From the NCBI GenBank assembly GCA_950097015.1, contig CATNEN010000038.1, positions 28,674,501 through 28,738,500 of the forward strand: a DNA stretch of 64,000 nucleotides, written 5' to 3'. Shown here in pieces: positions 41,501 to 52,400 of the stretch (positions are counted from its first letter, which is position 1; each line of letters starts with the position of its first letter). The notes under the pieces were generated by a model, which worked only from the letters and a program-made list of their open reading frames with translations, was not told the DNA's origin and made no database searches. A program made the translations under genes and the position numbers. This DNA is from Macrostomum hystrix. Taxonomy: Eukaryota; Platyhelminthes; Macrostomidae.

Positions 41501-44500
41501 TAGAGGATCTGAGGATAACTAGAGGATCTGAGGATAACTAGAGGATCTGAGGATAACTAGAGGATCTGAGGATAACTAGAGGATCTGGGGATAACTAGAG
41601 GACCTGGGAATGAATATAAATTAGTACTGTTACAGTAAAAGTGTTAAGCAAAAGTAATTTTATGAGACATCACTTGAAGTGAATTCCTATAGCAACTAGT
41701 CATGAACAGAAATGGCACATGCAATTCTTACCTCCAGTAGCCAAGGCCGCAGATTTTCGTCCAGTATTACATCGAAGCCGAACAGCTCGTGCACGCAGCA
41801 GGACCGTCTGCACAACAGACGCACCTGATTGGCAATATGCGACTGGGCGCTTAGCAGGGCTTTGAGTATGACGAGTTTAACAGCCTCCCAGATCGAGTCC
41901 GGACAATGGCCGTCTGATCTGAGACGGGCCCAAAGCGCCTGTAAGCTCCATTTGTGACCAAGGCCGTCCTGTTGCGAAGCCTGATAGGTGCGGCTGTGCT
42001 TATTAACGCTGTAGTTGGTTAGATGCGAAAATCGGTTGCTAGGATCCGACGGATCGTACTGGGAGCTGGCGAAGCGAACCAGACCCTGCATTTTTAAGTA
42101 AATATGCTTCATTGGGATACTGGATATTTATAATACTGAATTTCACACCTGAGAATTATCAGATTACTGAAACTCACACCTGAGAATTATCAGATTACTG
42201 AAACACACACCTGAGAATTATTAGATTACTGAAACTCACACATGAGAATTATTAGATTACTGAAACTCACACATGAGAATTATTAGATTACGGAAACTCA
42301 CACATGAGAATTATTAGATTACTGAATCTCACACCTGAGAATTATTAGATTACTGAATCTCACACCTCAGAATTATTAGATTACTGAATCTCACACCTGA
42401 TAATTATTGGATTACTGAGTCTCACACCTGAGAATTATTAGATTACTGAATCTCACACCTCAGAATTATTAGATTACTGAATCTCACACCTGATAATTAT
42501 TGGATTACTGAGTCTCACACCTGAGAATTATTAGATTACTGAATCTCACACCTGAGAATTATTAGATTACTGAATCTCACCCCTGAGAATTATTAGATTA
42601 CTGAATCTCACACCTGATAATTATTGGATTACTGAATCTCACACCTGATAATTATTGGATTACTGAATCTCACACCTGAGAATTATTAGATTACTGAGTC
42701 TCACACCTGAGAATTATTAGATTACTGAATCTCACACCTGAGAATTATTAGATTACTGAATCTCACATCTGATAATTATTGGATTACTGAATCTCACACC
42801 TGAGAATTATTAGATTACTGAGTCTCACACCTGAGAATTATTAGATTACTGAATCTCACACCTGAGAATTATTAGATTACTGAATCTCACACCTGAGAAT
42901 TATTAGATTACTGAATCTCACACCTGAGAATTATTAGATTACTGAATCTCACACCTGAGAATTATTAGATTACTGAATCTCACCCCTGAGAATTATTAGA
43001 TTACTGAATCTCACATCTGATAATTATTGGATTACTGAATCTCACACCTGATAATTATTGGATTACTGAATCTCACACCTGAGAATTATTAGATTACTGA
43101 ATCTCACACCTGATAATTATTGGATTACTGAATCTCACACCTGATAATTATTGGATTACTGAATCTCACACCTGAGAATTATTAGATTACTGAGTCTCAC
43201 ACCTGAGAATTATTAGATTACTGAATCTCACACCTGAGAATTATTAGATTACTGAATCTCACACCTGAGAGTTATTAGATTACTGAATCTCACCCCTGAG
43301 AATTATTAGATTACTGAATCTCACATCTGATAATTATTGGATTACTGAATCTCACACCTGATAATTATTGGATTACTGAATCTCACACCTGAGAATTATT
43401 AGATTACTGAATCTCACTCCTGAGAATTATTAGATTACTGAGTCTCACACCTGAGAATTATTTTGGCTACTGAGTCTCACACCTGAGAATTATTTTGGCT
43501 ACTGAGTCTCACACCTGAGAATTATTTTGGCTACTGAGTCTCACAGAGCTAGAGTGTGTGAACTTGAATCAGAAGGTAACTAACCAGTTCGTGAACGTAC
43601 GCCCTCAGCGGATCAAACGAGGTCACAAAGACGTACACTCTTAGGTCGAATTTGCTGCCATCAATAAGGTAAGGCTGAGCTATGTAGGCCTGTTGTGGTA
43701 TTGTTAAAATGAAGTATAAATCACTGCTCAGCATAATAGTAATAATAATTGCAGGAGGGCTGCGGGCAATGGCACATCATTTAGTGACACTACTATGCCC
43801 GCCGCCAGCGATGAGGCAATTCTGCCCATTTCGCTGACTCCTGAGCACACGCGCACACAGATACCGTACGCAGGCATACGCCCACACAAGTGTGTACATC
43901 TGCCCTGACTTTCTCACTGTGCCATGGAGGTTGACCCTCAAGGGCGTAAATTGCACGACAAGCCCCAAGCCTTCTCTCCGGGGCTGCGCCTTGGCCTAAA
44001 TGTGGCATCGCGGCGGAATCTAACTTCGGGACATTGGTGCGCGTGGCAAACGCGTTAGATCGCTCTGCCGCCGACCCCACCTCTGCTCAGACTAACTGAT
44101 AGCGGGCCCTATCAAAATAGTCACCAACCTGTACTAGCGCGGCGCGCCTTTTGGGCACCTGATGCCATTTATTCAACAGCCGAATGCCCTGACCCCGACA
44201 ACTAGCCGGCGGCTTCAAAATCCACAACGGCTGCGAAGGACCAGTCGATTCAGCCGATCTGGACATTGAATTCGACGCCGACGAGACCGACGACGTTGAC
44301 GACAATGAAGACATCGACGAAGTAGAAGCCGCCGAAATAGTTGACGAAACTGCGTTGTCCCAAGCCTGTCGAAGCGCCCGCAGGTCCTCTGGTAGGCAGT
44401 AGGTGGCCGGAGCAATGTCAAAGAAATCACCGTGACGATCTCGCATCCGACGCAGGCCCTGCCACAGGCGGTCCTTGCGGCCCAAGGCGAAGCTGCCGGG

Positions 44501-47500
44501 AAAGTGGTTCACCTAAGAGCATTTTTCAAAAATGGATTATGACAGAGTGGTAACGATGTATTGTTCTACAATTAGCAGAGCGGCTGTGGTCACTGGCAGA
44601 TCATTCAGTGCCAGTAGACCCACAGCCAGGGGGTGAGTGGCAGAGCGAGCGGTCTAACGCGTTTGCCTCTCTCTCGCACCAAGGTCCCTGAGCTCGATTC
44701 CGCGGCGAGGCCACATTTATTTGGGTCGCAGCCGCGGAGAGAAGGCTTGGTGGCTTGTGTTGCAATTTACGCCCTTGAGGGCCAACCTCCAAGGCACAGT
44801 TAGAGTGTACACTGCCTGACGATAGGAAAGTCAGGGCAGATGTACACACTTGTGTACAGTATCTGTGCGCTGGCTGCGGTTCTAGTGTCACCTAATGATG
44901 TGCCATTGCCCGCAGCCCTCCTGCAATTATTATTACTAGATCCGCAGCCAGCGAAAAGGCAGTTCTGCCCATGTTGCTGACTCTGAGAATCGAGCTCAGA
45001 CACCTAGGAGCGAGAGACAGGCGCGTTAGACCGCTCTGCTAATCACCCCTGCATCGAAACGCTGCTGGATGTGACATCCAATGAAGGAGAGATTATAGCT
45101 TGTAGAATTGTTACAAAATCTTTACACGCGTCTAGCCTTCGTTCTCTAACCTTTTGGTACACGCGAATATTGCCGAAATCAGCAGGTTTCATGTGACGAC
45201 CAAAGTAGCCAAGCCATTCGTCCGACTCTAAGGTGCAATACAAAGGTGAGTTTATCAAAGAACTGTGATGTGCTCAATCTTGTATGTAACTATGCATCCG
45301 ACGCGACGCATTTTCTTACCAACGCAATCAAACTCATCGCCAGAACCGAGCTCTAAAACAAAACAATTAGTAGAGAAAACTCAGGTTTTTTAAACTTAAA
45401 TTTGGTGGTGTGGTGGTGAATATTTTTCTAACTCTGATGGATTATTTGCCAACTCTGATGGATAATTTGCCAACTCTGATGGATAATTTGCCAACTCTGA
45501 TGGATAATTTGCCAACTCTGATGGATAATTTGCCAACTCTGATGGATAATTTGCCAACTCTGATGGATAATTTGCCAATTCTGATGGATTATTTACCAAC
45601 TCTGATGGATAATTTGCCAACTCTGATGGATTATTTACCAACTCTGATGAATAATTTGCCAACTATGATGGATAATTTGCCAACTCTGATGGATTATTTA
45701 CCAACTCTGATGGATGATTTACCAACTCTTATGGATAATTTGCTAACTATGATGGATTATTTACCAACTTTGATGGATAATTTGCCAACTCTGATGGATT
45801 ATTTACCAACTCTTATGGATAATTTGCTAACTATGATGGATTATTTACCAACTTTGATGGATAATTTGCCAACTCTGATGGATAATTTGCCAATTCTGAT
45901 GGATAATTTGCCAACTCTGATGGATAATTTGCCAATTCTGATGGATCATTTACCAACTTTGATGGATAATTTGCCAACTCTGATGGATTATTTACCAACT
46001 CTTATGGATAACTTGCCAAATCTGATGGTTTATTTGACAACTCTGATGGGTTATTCGCCAACTATGATTGATAACTTGACAACTCTTAGCAAAATGGTAT
46101 CTAGAACGAATTTAAAAGAATGCACTAACTCGGCAGAAACTTGAAGCCGCTCCTTGCCAGAACCCGCCTAACAACGCCAGGCGTGGCAGGACTCAATCGC
46201 CATTTCAGAGCCTGCCTTCGAATACGCTCCAAGTGCGCCGAATTTTCCAACGGCTCCAGGCGTTCGCCTTCGGTGGCAAAGTTCAAAGCCGCCGGAGCGC
46301 CAGGAAACAAAGAAGGCAGCAGAGCCGGAAGTTTGCGTCTACTGCGACCACTGCCACCAGCTGCTGGCTTCGCTCGAGAACTCGACGTTCGGGTCGGCGA
46401 CGTCTGCGGGCACGGCTGCTGAGGCGGAGACGCCTTGATAGCAGATTTTAAAGAATTTTCTGCGACAATCGGAGAATCTTTCTTGTCATTCTGATTGTCC
46501 GAGTCCGAATCTGTGCCGGCATCGCTGGATGAGTTAGACGAATTGTTGCTGATGACGGAATGGCTTTTTTCAGTTGGCGTTGAACGAACGAAAGCGGCTG
46601 AGCGAGGTCGCACCCTAGTTGAGGCCGCTTTCGACTGGCCTTCTTTATGGCCATTTGGATTTTCCTGTCGTTGACTGTCTGTTGATTTTGACCCGCTGCT
46701 AGCAGCTTGTCTTGGAACGTCGCTGGAATAGAATTGTTCCAGAATTATTCCGGATTCTGGCCTCAAGGCAATTGACAATACGAGACATTCATTAATTCAT
46801 CAACTTTCATTAATTACATTATAAAACCAATTGTCAAGGAGCTCTGTGTTTCCAATTATCGGCTTACTTGGACAAAATTTGTGTCTATAATTATTTAATA
46901 AATATTGTAGTGGACTGCACGCAATGACGTTCCATTTCGCGCAAGTCTATCTGAAGCCAGCGAGGATGCCATTGCGGTAACCACTGAGCACGTACTTATG
47001 TACATCGGCCCGAAATTCTCGTTACCAGGCAGCGAATATTCTCACTGTGCCCTTGGAGTTGGCCCTCGCGGTCTCTAAAAATTGCACAAGCCCCAAGCCC
47101 TCTCTCCATGGCTGCACCCTAACTGAATGTTAAATATTAAATCGGACCGTTACAGATCGACAGTCGACCCCCCCCCTGTGCAGGTCAGCGCCTAACATGA
47201 CTTCGATCCTTAACATTCTGACGTATAATTAACAATAGTTATTTTGCGTGTAAGCGACGCAAAACCAAATCCAGTGTCCTGAACATTACCCTAGAGCGAT
47301 AGTTTGCTCCTTTTGATCAGTTGCTTGTTCCAACGATAGGGGCGCAGTTACCGCTGTCTGTTGCAGAGCGCTAGTGTCAGTCACCTGAACCTTATTTTCC
47401 ACCGTTGACTGCAGCAGCTGCAAGTCGGCTATATTTGAATTCCAATTCAGTAAAGCATCGCGCTGAACTGACGGAGTTTGTAATCTTGTTCTGTCCTGCT

Positions 47501-48041
47501 GGCCCGCTTGTTGAACCGACAAAATCTGCACCACCTCCGACTTTAAGGTTGTACTCGTATTCTTAACAGCCATCGGTGGCGGCGGTGGCGGCATGGGAGT
47601 TTGATAAACACTGCCGGCTCTAGATCGCGACTGGCCCGCAACAGAGCCATACAACCCGGCAGCCGCCGTTCGAGGCCGCCGAAGGCCGTTACCGCCACCA
47701 ACACCGGCAAAGCCAACTCGTCGAAATGACGAAACCGACGACAGAGACTGCAATCCGGCAGCAGCCAGAGCCTGGTCCCAGCCCCGATCCTCCATTGTAC
47801 TCTGCCGACGCATGAAAGCATTCTGCAGCGGCGCAGACGCCGGAGGCTGCTGTACTAGCTGTGCCGCTGCCTGCTGAAGCTGGGCAAGCGATGTTGGCAG
47901 ACGAATATCGATACGCTGAGGCCGCGGCCCCGTACTCGGATCCAACAGTCCCGAACTCGTTCGCCACATGCGTCCCGGTATTGGTCGAAGAGTTAAACTC
48001 ACTGAATTAGCAGAGTCCAACTCTGTCGCAAGCTGCTGCAT
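38323..48041 (-). CDS. TTLL4-like tubulin polyglutamylase (10 exons)
   Basis: Exons in transcript order: 48041-47290, about 46761-46130, 45352-45320, 45227-45151, 44512-44129, 43689-43585, 42085-41732, 40725-40437, about 39340-39053, 38513-38323. Phases agree throughout and the sum is 1035 codons including stop. The first 410 residues are low-complexity (Gln, Pro, Ser rich). The TTL catalytic domain follows: [56 protein letters not shown] (ATP lysine), [32 protein letters not shown] and [20 protein letters not shown] then NVSPSLNTD (metal and ATP ligands). The protein adds glutamate chains to tubulin and some other proteins. The family assignment rests on the TTLL4-type order and C-terminal extension, and TTLL5 is a less likely alternative. 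A Ser-rich insertion of about 35 residues lies just before the ATP motif. Confidence 0.93.
38547..38592 (-). mobile_element. SINE family A short fragment
   Basis: AGCGACAAACCTCCAAGCCT then GCTCTGCGCGG matches the middle of family A. The rest is absent. Confidence 0.55.
38871..39037 (+). mobile_element. SINE family B, partial copy
   Basis: Starts at the B box (GGAGGTTCGATTCCCGACTA). It keeps CTTCAGCAAGACA, the GTGCATGGACTGAACAGCCG block and the GACCCAATTAGAGCAGGGGT end of the 53.3-kb copy, with a large internal deletion. It ends about 15 bases from a TTLL splice donor. Confidence 0.8.
39053..39340 (-). CDS. TTLL exon 9
   Basis: It encodes [40 protein letters not shown] and GGFQRLSP, the post-catalytic segment typical of TTLL4. 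The acceptor is probably GATCGTACAG at 39341. The donor CTGG|GTACGC lies about 20 bases from a truncated SINE. Confidence 0.88.
39415..40420. repeat. 20-bp minisatellite GGATCTGGGGATAACTGGAG (intron 3' of exon 8)
   Basis: Units vary at CTGCAG, CTGGAG and ATATGG. On the TTLL sense strand they read GTTATCCCCAGATCCTCCAG. Confidence 0.93.
40437..40725 (-). CDS. TTLL exon 8
   Basis: It encodes [20 protein letters not shown] then a basic/acidic tail with a poly-Asp run ([13 protein letters not shown]). Acceptor CCATAG, donor AAATG|GTTAGTAA. Both flanking introns carry the same 20-bp minisatellite. Confidence 0.95.
40845..41610. repeat. 20-bp minisatellite GGATCTGGGGATAACTAGAG (intron 5' of exon 8)
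   Basis: The same family as 39415-40420, dominated by the ACTAGAG variant. It occupies the intron on the other side of the 40437-40725 exon. Confidence 0.93.
41732..42085 (-). CDS. TTLL exon 7, catalytic core
   Basis: It encodes [47 protein letters not shown] and [20 protein letters not shown], including the Asp/Glu metal ligands. Acceptor AAAAATGCAG, donor CTGGAG|GTAAGAAT. Confidence 0.97.
42130..43545. repeat. 31-bp minisatellite TCACACCTGAGAATTATTAG
   Basis: Units CTGAATCTCACACCTGAGAA then TTATTAGATTA, with TAATTATTGG variants in ordered blocks. On the TTLL sense strand each unit holds AATTCTCAG|GTGTGAG, an acceptor and donor back to back. Confidence 0.95.
43585..43689 (-). CDS. TTLL exon 6
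   Basis: It encodes [20 protein letters not shown] and [15 protein letters not shown], the conserved KFDLR segment. Acceptor CCACAACAG, donor GAACTG|GTTAGTTA. Confidence 0.95.
43737..44082 (-). mobile_element. SINE family A, nearly full-length
   Basis: (AAT)n tail, then GCAGGAGGGCTGCGGGCAAT through to the head ending GCGTTAGATCGCTCTGCC. In a TTLL intron, sense-oriented to the gene. Confidence 0.88.
44129..44512 (-). CDS. TTLL exon 5, ATP-binding lysine
   Basis: It encodes [35 protein letters not shown], a poly-Ser insertion, [20 protein letters not shown] and [10 protein letters not shown]. Acceptor TGCTCTTAG, donor GTACAG|GTTGGTG. A minus-oriented SINE ends about 45 bases into the downstream intron. 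Confidence 0.95.
44571..45052. mobile_element. Nested SINE: plus-strand family A copy inside a minus-strand family A copy
   Basis: 44631-44938 is a full plus-oriented element (head GGGTGAGTGGCAGAGCGAGC then GGTCTAACGCG, B box GAGCTCGATTCCGCGG, tail GCAATTATTATTA). It is flanked by two pieces of a minus-oriented copy (44571-44630, 44939-45052). The flanks repeat AGTAGACCCACAGCCAG and ACTAGATCCGCAGCCAG, 14 of 17 identical, a target-site duplication. Confidence 0.85.
45151..45227 (-). CDS. TTLL exon 4
   Basis: It encodes [20 protein letters not shown] then RVYQK, equivalent to the TTLL4 segment just before VNHFPGSF. Acceptor GCACCTTAG, donor CAAAAG|GTTAGAG. Confidence 0.93.
45320..45352 (-). 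CDS. TTLL 33-base microexon
   Basis: Acceptor GTTTTAG|AGCTC, donor GCGTTG|GTAAGA. It reads [10 protein letters not shown] and joins in phase 1 on both sides, linking exon 2 to [14 protein letters not shown]. Confidence 0.72.
45415..46090. repeat. 21-bp minisatellite AACTCTGATGGATAATTTGC
   Basis: In a TTLL intron. Sense-strand units read AAATTATCCATCAGAGTTGG. Frames are open on both strands (unit divisible by three). Confidence 0.95.
46130..46761 (-). CDS. TTLL exon 2, start of the TTL domain
   Basis: Two acceptors of the same phase are possible (46761, GCCTTGAG; or 46722, CTATTCCAG). The end encodes [20 protein letters not shown] and [20 protein letters not shown], matching the entry to the TTLL4 catalytic domain. 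The donor CCGA|GTTAGTGC borders a 21-bp minisatellite. Confidence 0.88.
46912..47200 (-). mobile_element. SINE family A, diverged copy
   Basis: Recognisable blocks GAAGCCAGCGAGGATGCCAT, CTCACTGTGCCCTTGGAG and AAGCCCCAAGCCCTCTCTCC in the family order, with many substitutions and a decayed head. TTLL intron 1. Confidence 0.75.
47290..48041 (-). CDS. TTLL exon 1, low-complexity N-terminus
   Basis: The ATG at 48041 gives [20 protein letters not shown], with Gln/Ala runs, a poly-Pro stretch (MPPPPPPPM) and no domain. The donor CTCTAGG|GTAATG ends in phase 2. A TTG-initiated extension of five codons upstream was not used. Confidence 0.8.
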
Positions 48042-48069
48042 CACGAATCTATTCAACTAGTATATCTCT

Positions 48070-48250
48070 TATATAAGCAGTCTGGATTGTAGAAAATGAA
48101 TTATTACTTTGGATATCTATTCGCGAGATGCTAGGCGAACAATTGACGCTACTAGAGTCTAAACAGAGCGCAGCGTCGCAGACTCTCCCCGGCAAGCACC
48201 GGCTTCTCACTCTCACCCGCAAAAAAGTTTTTATATATGACGCCTTTATA
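48070..48250 (-). promoter_or_regulatory. TATA-containing promoter region of the TTLL gene
   Basis: On the minus strand two TATA-like elements (ATATATAAAGG and TATATAAAAAC, both within about 48228-48252) and a third (CTTATATAAG, about 48068-48078) lie 30-210 bases upstream of the proposed ATG. The pair near 48.24 kb leaves room for a leader of about 170 bases and is preferred. Confidence 0.4.
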
Positions 48251-48740
48251 TATTCTACTCTTTTTCGGCCCTACTATGCAGCTGATTTAGAACTGCACAC
48301 AATAGCCTAGAGTTCTAGTAAGCAGACCATAGCTGAGCTTGACTACATCCAGACCACTGTGCAAGCCCCGGTCGGGTGAAAAGCAAAGATAAAACTTTAA
48401 CCAAACAGAGTACTCGCATAGTGCAATAGCTGTTGTGGAAGTGTGTGAGTGTGCTTTAGTGGGCCGAAGAAAGTGAGCAATACAGCAAGTCACCGCTCCA
48501 AAGAGAATAGTCGGGAAAGACGCGCCACTGACTGCTGTTTAAAAAACTTTGCACCCAGTTAATTAGAACTCCGAACTGCATTCAATACACCTACAGCTGC
48601 TACCTAGAACTAAATTTTATAAAACTTTTTTTGCATTCCAGGCATCTGCAGATAGTAGTGACAGACAGCCAACCTGCTGGAAATAATAAGGCTCAGTCTT
48701 CAAAAAGTTTTGCAATCTTTTAGTGCGAGAAATACAAGCA
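48251..48740. other. Unique sequence upstream of the TTLL gene
   Basis: No exon supported. It separates the promoter region from the next array. Confidence 0.45.
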
Positions 48741-48744
48741 GAGA

Positions 48745-49495
48745 TTCTGTGAAGGGACTGAGCTGGTCTGTGAAGGGATTGAGCTGGTCTGTGAAGGGAC
48801 TGAGCTGTTCTTTGAAGGGACTGAGCTGGTCTGTGAAGGGACTGAGCTGGCATGTGAAGGCATTTAGCTAGTCTGTGAAGGGACTTAGCTGGTATATGAA
48901 GGGATTGAGCTAGTCTGTGAAGGGAATGAGCTGGTATGTGAAGGGAATGAGCTGGTCTGTGAAGGGACTGAGCTGGTAGGGGAAAGGACTGAGCTGGTCT
49001 GTGAAGGGACTGAGCTGGTAGGGGAAGGGATTGAGCTGGTAGGGGAAAGGACTGAGCTGGTCTGTGAAGGGACTGAGCTGGTAGGGGAAGGGACTGAGCT
49101 GGTAGGGGAAAGGACTGAGCTGGTCTGTGAAGGGACTGAGCTGGTAGGGGAAGGGACTGAGCTGGTAGGGGAAAGGACTGAGCTGGTCTGTGAAGGGACT
49201 GAGCTGGTAGGGGAAGGGACTGAGCTGGTAGGGGAAGGGACTGAGCTGGTAGGGGAAGGGACTGAGCTGGTATGGGAAGGGATTGAGCTGGTATGGGAAG
49301 GGACTGAGCTGGTCTGTGAAGGGAATGAGCTGGTCTGTGAAGGGAATGAGCTAGTCTGTGAAGGGACTGAGCTGGTATGTGAAGGGAATGAGCTGGTCTG
49401 TGAAGGGATTGAGCTAGTCTGTGAAGGGGCTGAGCTGGTCTGTGAAGGGACTGAGCTTGTCTGTGAAGTGATTGAGCTTGTCTATATGTGAAGGG
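48745..49495. repeat. 21-bp minisatellite GAAGGGACTGAGCTGGTCTG
   Basis: Units end TCTGT, AGGG or ATGT. Intergenic. A minus-strand frame (PAQSLPLPAQSLHRPAQS...) is repeat translation. Confidence 0.94.
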
Positions 49496-49499
49496 CTTG

Positions 49500-52400
49500 A
49501 GCAAGATTTACATTTTAGTTTATTAGATTTAATTAAATTTGAATTATCTAGGTCTTACCTATAGATAAATAATTATCTATAGAATCGTGATATAGGCCTA
49601 GTTGAAATTATTGTCCAAAATAGGCCAAAAAAGGTTTGATCTTACTAAATTATATACAAAAATATTAGGCTTAGCAATTTAAAATTATTCTTCTTTGAAA
49701 ATAAAATATTTTGCAGAATCATTTCAGATTTTTTAAGTCAACATATAATAAGTCTTACATGAAGATAGAATATTTGATTTGACTGAAATCAAAATGCATA
49801 GGCTTAGCTAAGCCTTTATCTTCATTGCTTACTATTCAAATTACGCAGTGGACTTGTCATCATAAATTTTACTGCAAAATAAATGGAAATATGACTATAA
49901 CTTTTTAACATCAATAGCAATTTTGTTCAATAAGGGCAAAACTACAAGCTTTTAATAGTTTTTCTAGGGGAATTAGGGAATACAAAAATAAGCCTAGGTA
50001 TGTATTGCTAGCTAGCTTTTTAGCCTCAATCTAAGCAAATAGCTATCAATAACAGTTAGTCTAAAGTAGCACTGGACTGTTGCAGCAATAATATTAATAA
50101 GGCCTTGCTAAAACTGAAACATAGCGGGGACTACGTCTACTCAATCTTTGCATCTACAAAAATCTGCAAAAAAAATTGTTACAACAAAAATAGCTAGCTA
50201 GCTTTAGTATAAAAATGTTTACAGTTTACTGGTAAATCATAGGAATCGCATTAAAAATCTGAAGTTAGGACTTGAGAACCCCATTAGTCTAAATTGTCAA
50301 AAAAGTTATTGGTTATTATAACTTATTATGATAACCACTTGCTTCTTTGCATTTAGACTTGGTAACTAGATGAATCCTGCACACTGCCCACGCCCAGATA
50401 TGCTTAGCTAAATGTGCATCAGCAATAATTTACCACTTTTTATAGTTACTTTTCGTTTTTGCCATTTTATTGCCATTGGTATTGGCTGAGATTTTTTGTC
50501 GGCACAACAGGTACCAAAATCACACAATCAGTTGCTTTAAATCGACGCATCGTCAGTCACCAGGCAGCAAACTTTCTAAAAGTAAACTTTTACAAATGCT
50601 ATCAACAAGACAGCAAGCAAGACAGTCGCTTAATGAGCATCGCCACGTGAGTTTAATGGCACACTGTCTTCAAAGTTAAAGTTCTTGGAAAAGTAGAATG
50701 ATGTAGTTTAAAACTTGCTACAAAGTTTTAACAAAACAACTTACTCCAATGTCGCCTGACCCGCAAAAAATATTTTTTCCTTAAAGTTGACTTTCTGTTT
50801 TAGAGTTTTTATAGTTACTCCACTTTCGATTACATAGAGTAGGTATTGGGATGTTTTAGATGTTTTTTCGAATTTACATATTATTTCATAATTTGTGTAA
50901 TCGTGATCTATGTGCAGCCTGTGGTATTTAGCTTGGGATTTGGTGGTCATGCGGTCATAAAGCAGGAAATCTTATTTAACTGACCTAAATTCACGATCTT
51001 ATTATAGAAGCGGCACACTGAATGACTATGTCCTAGGTTTCTTCGGCTTGCAATTATCTTGATTCGAAGAGACATTCTTGACTCAGATGGGTAAGGCTGC
51101 TTGGTGTACCTTTCACGTATTGGACGTGATTAATCCCATTCATCATAGTGTAATGAACCATGAAGGCACATTACGAATGTCTTGCATTACAATGGGAAGT
51201 GTTTAGGAATATCAAATAATACCTACGCAAACGTAGCATACTTAACATTTTCGTGGACAACTGCAAATCTCATTTAACTGCTATGCTTTTACGATTTTCA
51301 TCGTAAATGTATCTAACGTAAATGTAAAGGTAAATGTATCATTTACTATACGGCATTCTAGTAGCTTTTGAAATCTGGTAATTCAGGTCGGAACTTTTAT
51401 TGATTGCAATAATAAATTTGTGTTAATAATATAACTCAGGGTGCTGTTGTTTACTGCTACTAAAAGTAGGCGAATTGCGCATGGTTTGAACATTTTCATT
51501 GGACGTAACTTTTTTACTCTTAGAAAACTCAACTTATTCGACTTTAATTAAATTACTTTATGATATTTTGCGATATGTTCAGTTGATCCAGCTTGGGCGG
51601 GACTGCAGGCACAGCCAGGTTACCAGGCATCAGTTCAATGCTATGTAATCTATACAAGAACATGCGCGTGTAGACACCTTGTATCTTTGCAAAGACTATG
51701 CAATTATTTAACTTGTTAATATGTTTCAGCTTATGTATGAATCAATGGATAATTGTTATCAGTAAAAAAATTCATCCGAACCAGATCGAAGCACCATGAA
51801 AACCATGATCGATGTGTACTTTTATACAAGGACTACGTACTACGAGTATGAAAAAGAAACAAAGCGTTGTTATAGTTTTCATTGCTTTTATACCATAGTT
51901 ATGTAAATACGAGCGTAAGAGTTTGAGTCTGATGGCGTACTGGCGTTGCATCTGGGCTCTCTCGTACAGGACCCCGACGACTATGGCTGCCTGGACATGG
52001 TCAACTTGAAGAGGTTGCTGCTTGCGAATGCGAATGCAAGCAGCAATGCACTCTTATGCACTCTTATAGTGCATTCCACGATATTTCTCTTCTGTTCTAA
52101 TATATTGATTACTGCTCCAGTAAAGGGTCGCCATCCAGCTTCAAGCCTTTAAACCAGATGTGAATTGCGCAGAACTGATCGGATATTAGTTTGCTCCGGG
52201 CCATTTTGTATAGAAGCACGTTATATTTATGTACTTTAGCACCCTCCGAGCTCCTGAAATTTGCTCAATAGCACAAAAACTCTTACTATAAGATAGGAGT
52301 TAGGACACTCCTAAGGATATTAGGATTTAGGAGCCCAGAGTGGTTTATAGCACTGGCCCCAGGACCAAAAGTTGCATATTGTTGCGTTGCTGATCGCAAG

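Noticed and set aside
44631-44720. tRNA gene calls in SINE heads (also 53289-53360, 22060-22118)
   Set aside because: A- and B-box sequences are present, but the fold is decayed and each is followed by a repeated SINE body and ATT tail. They are SINE promoters and not functional tRNAs.
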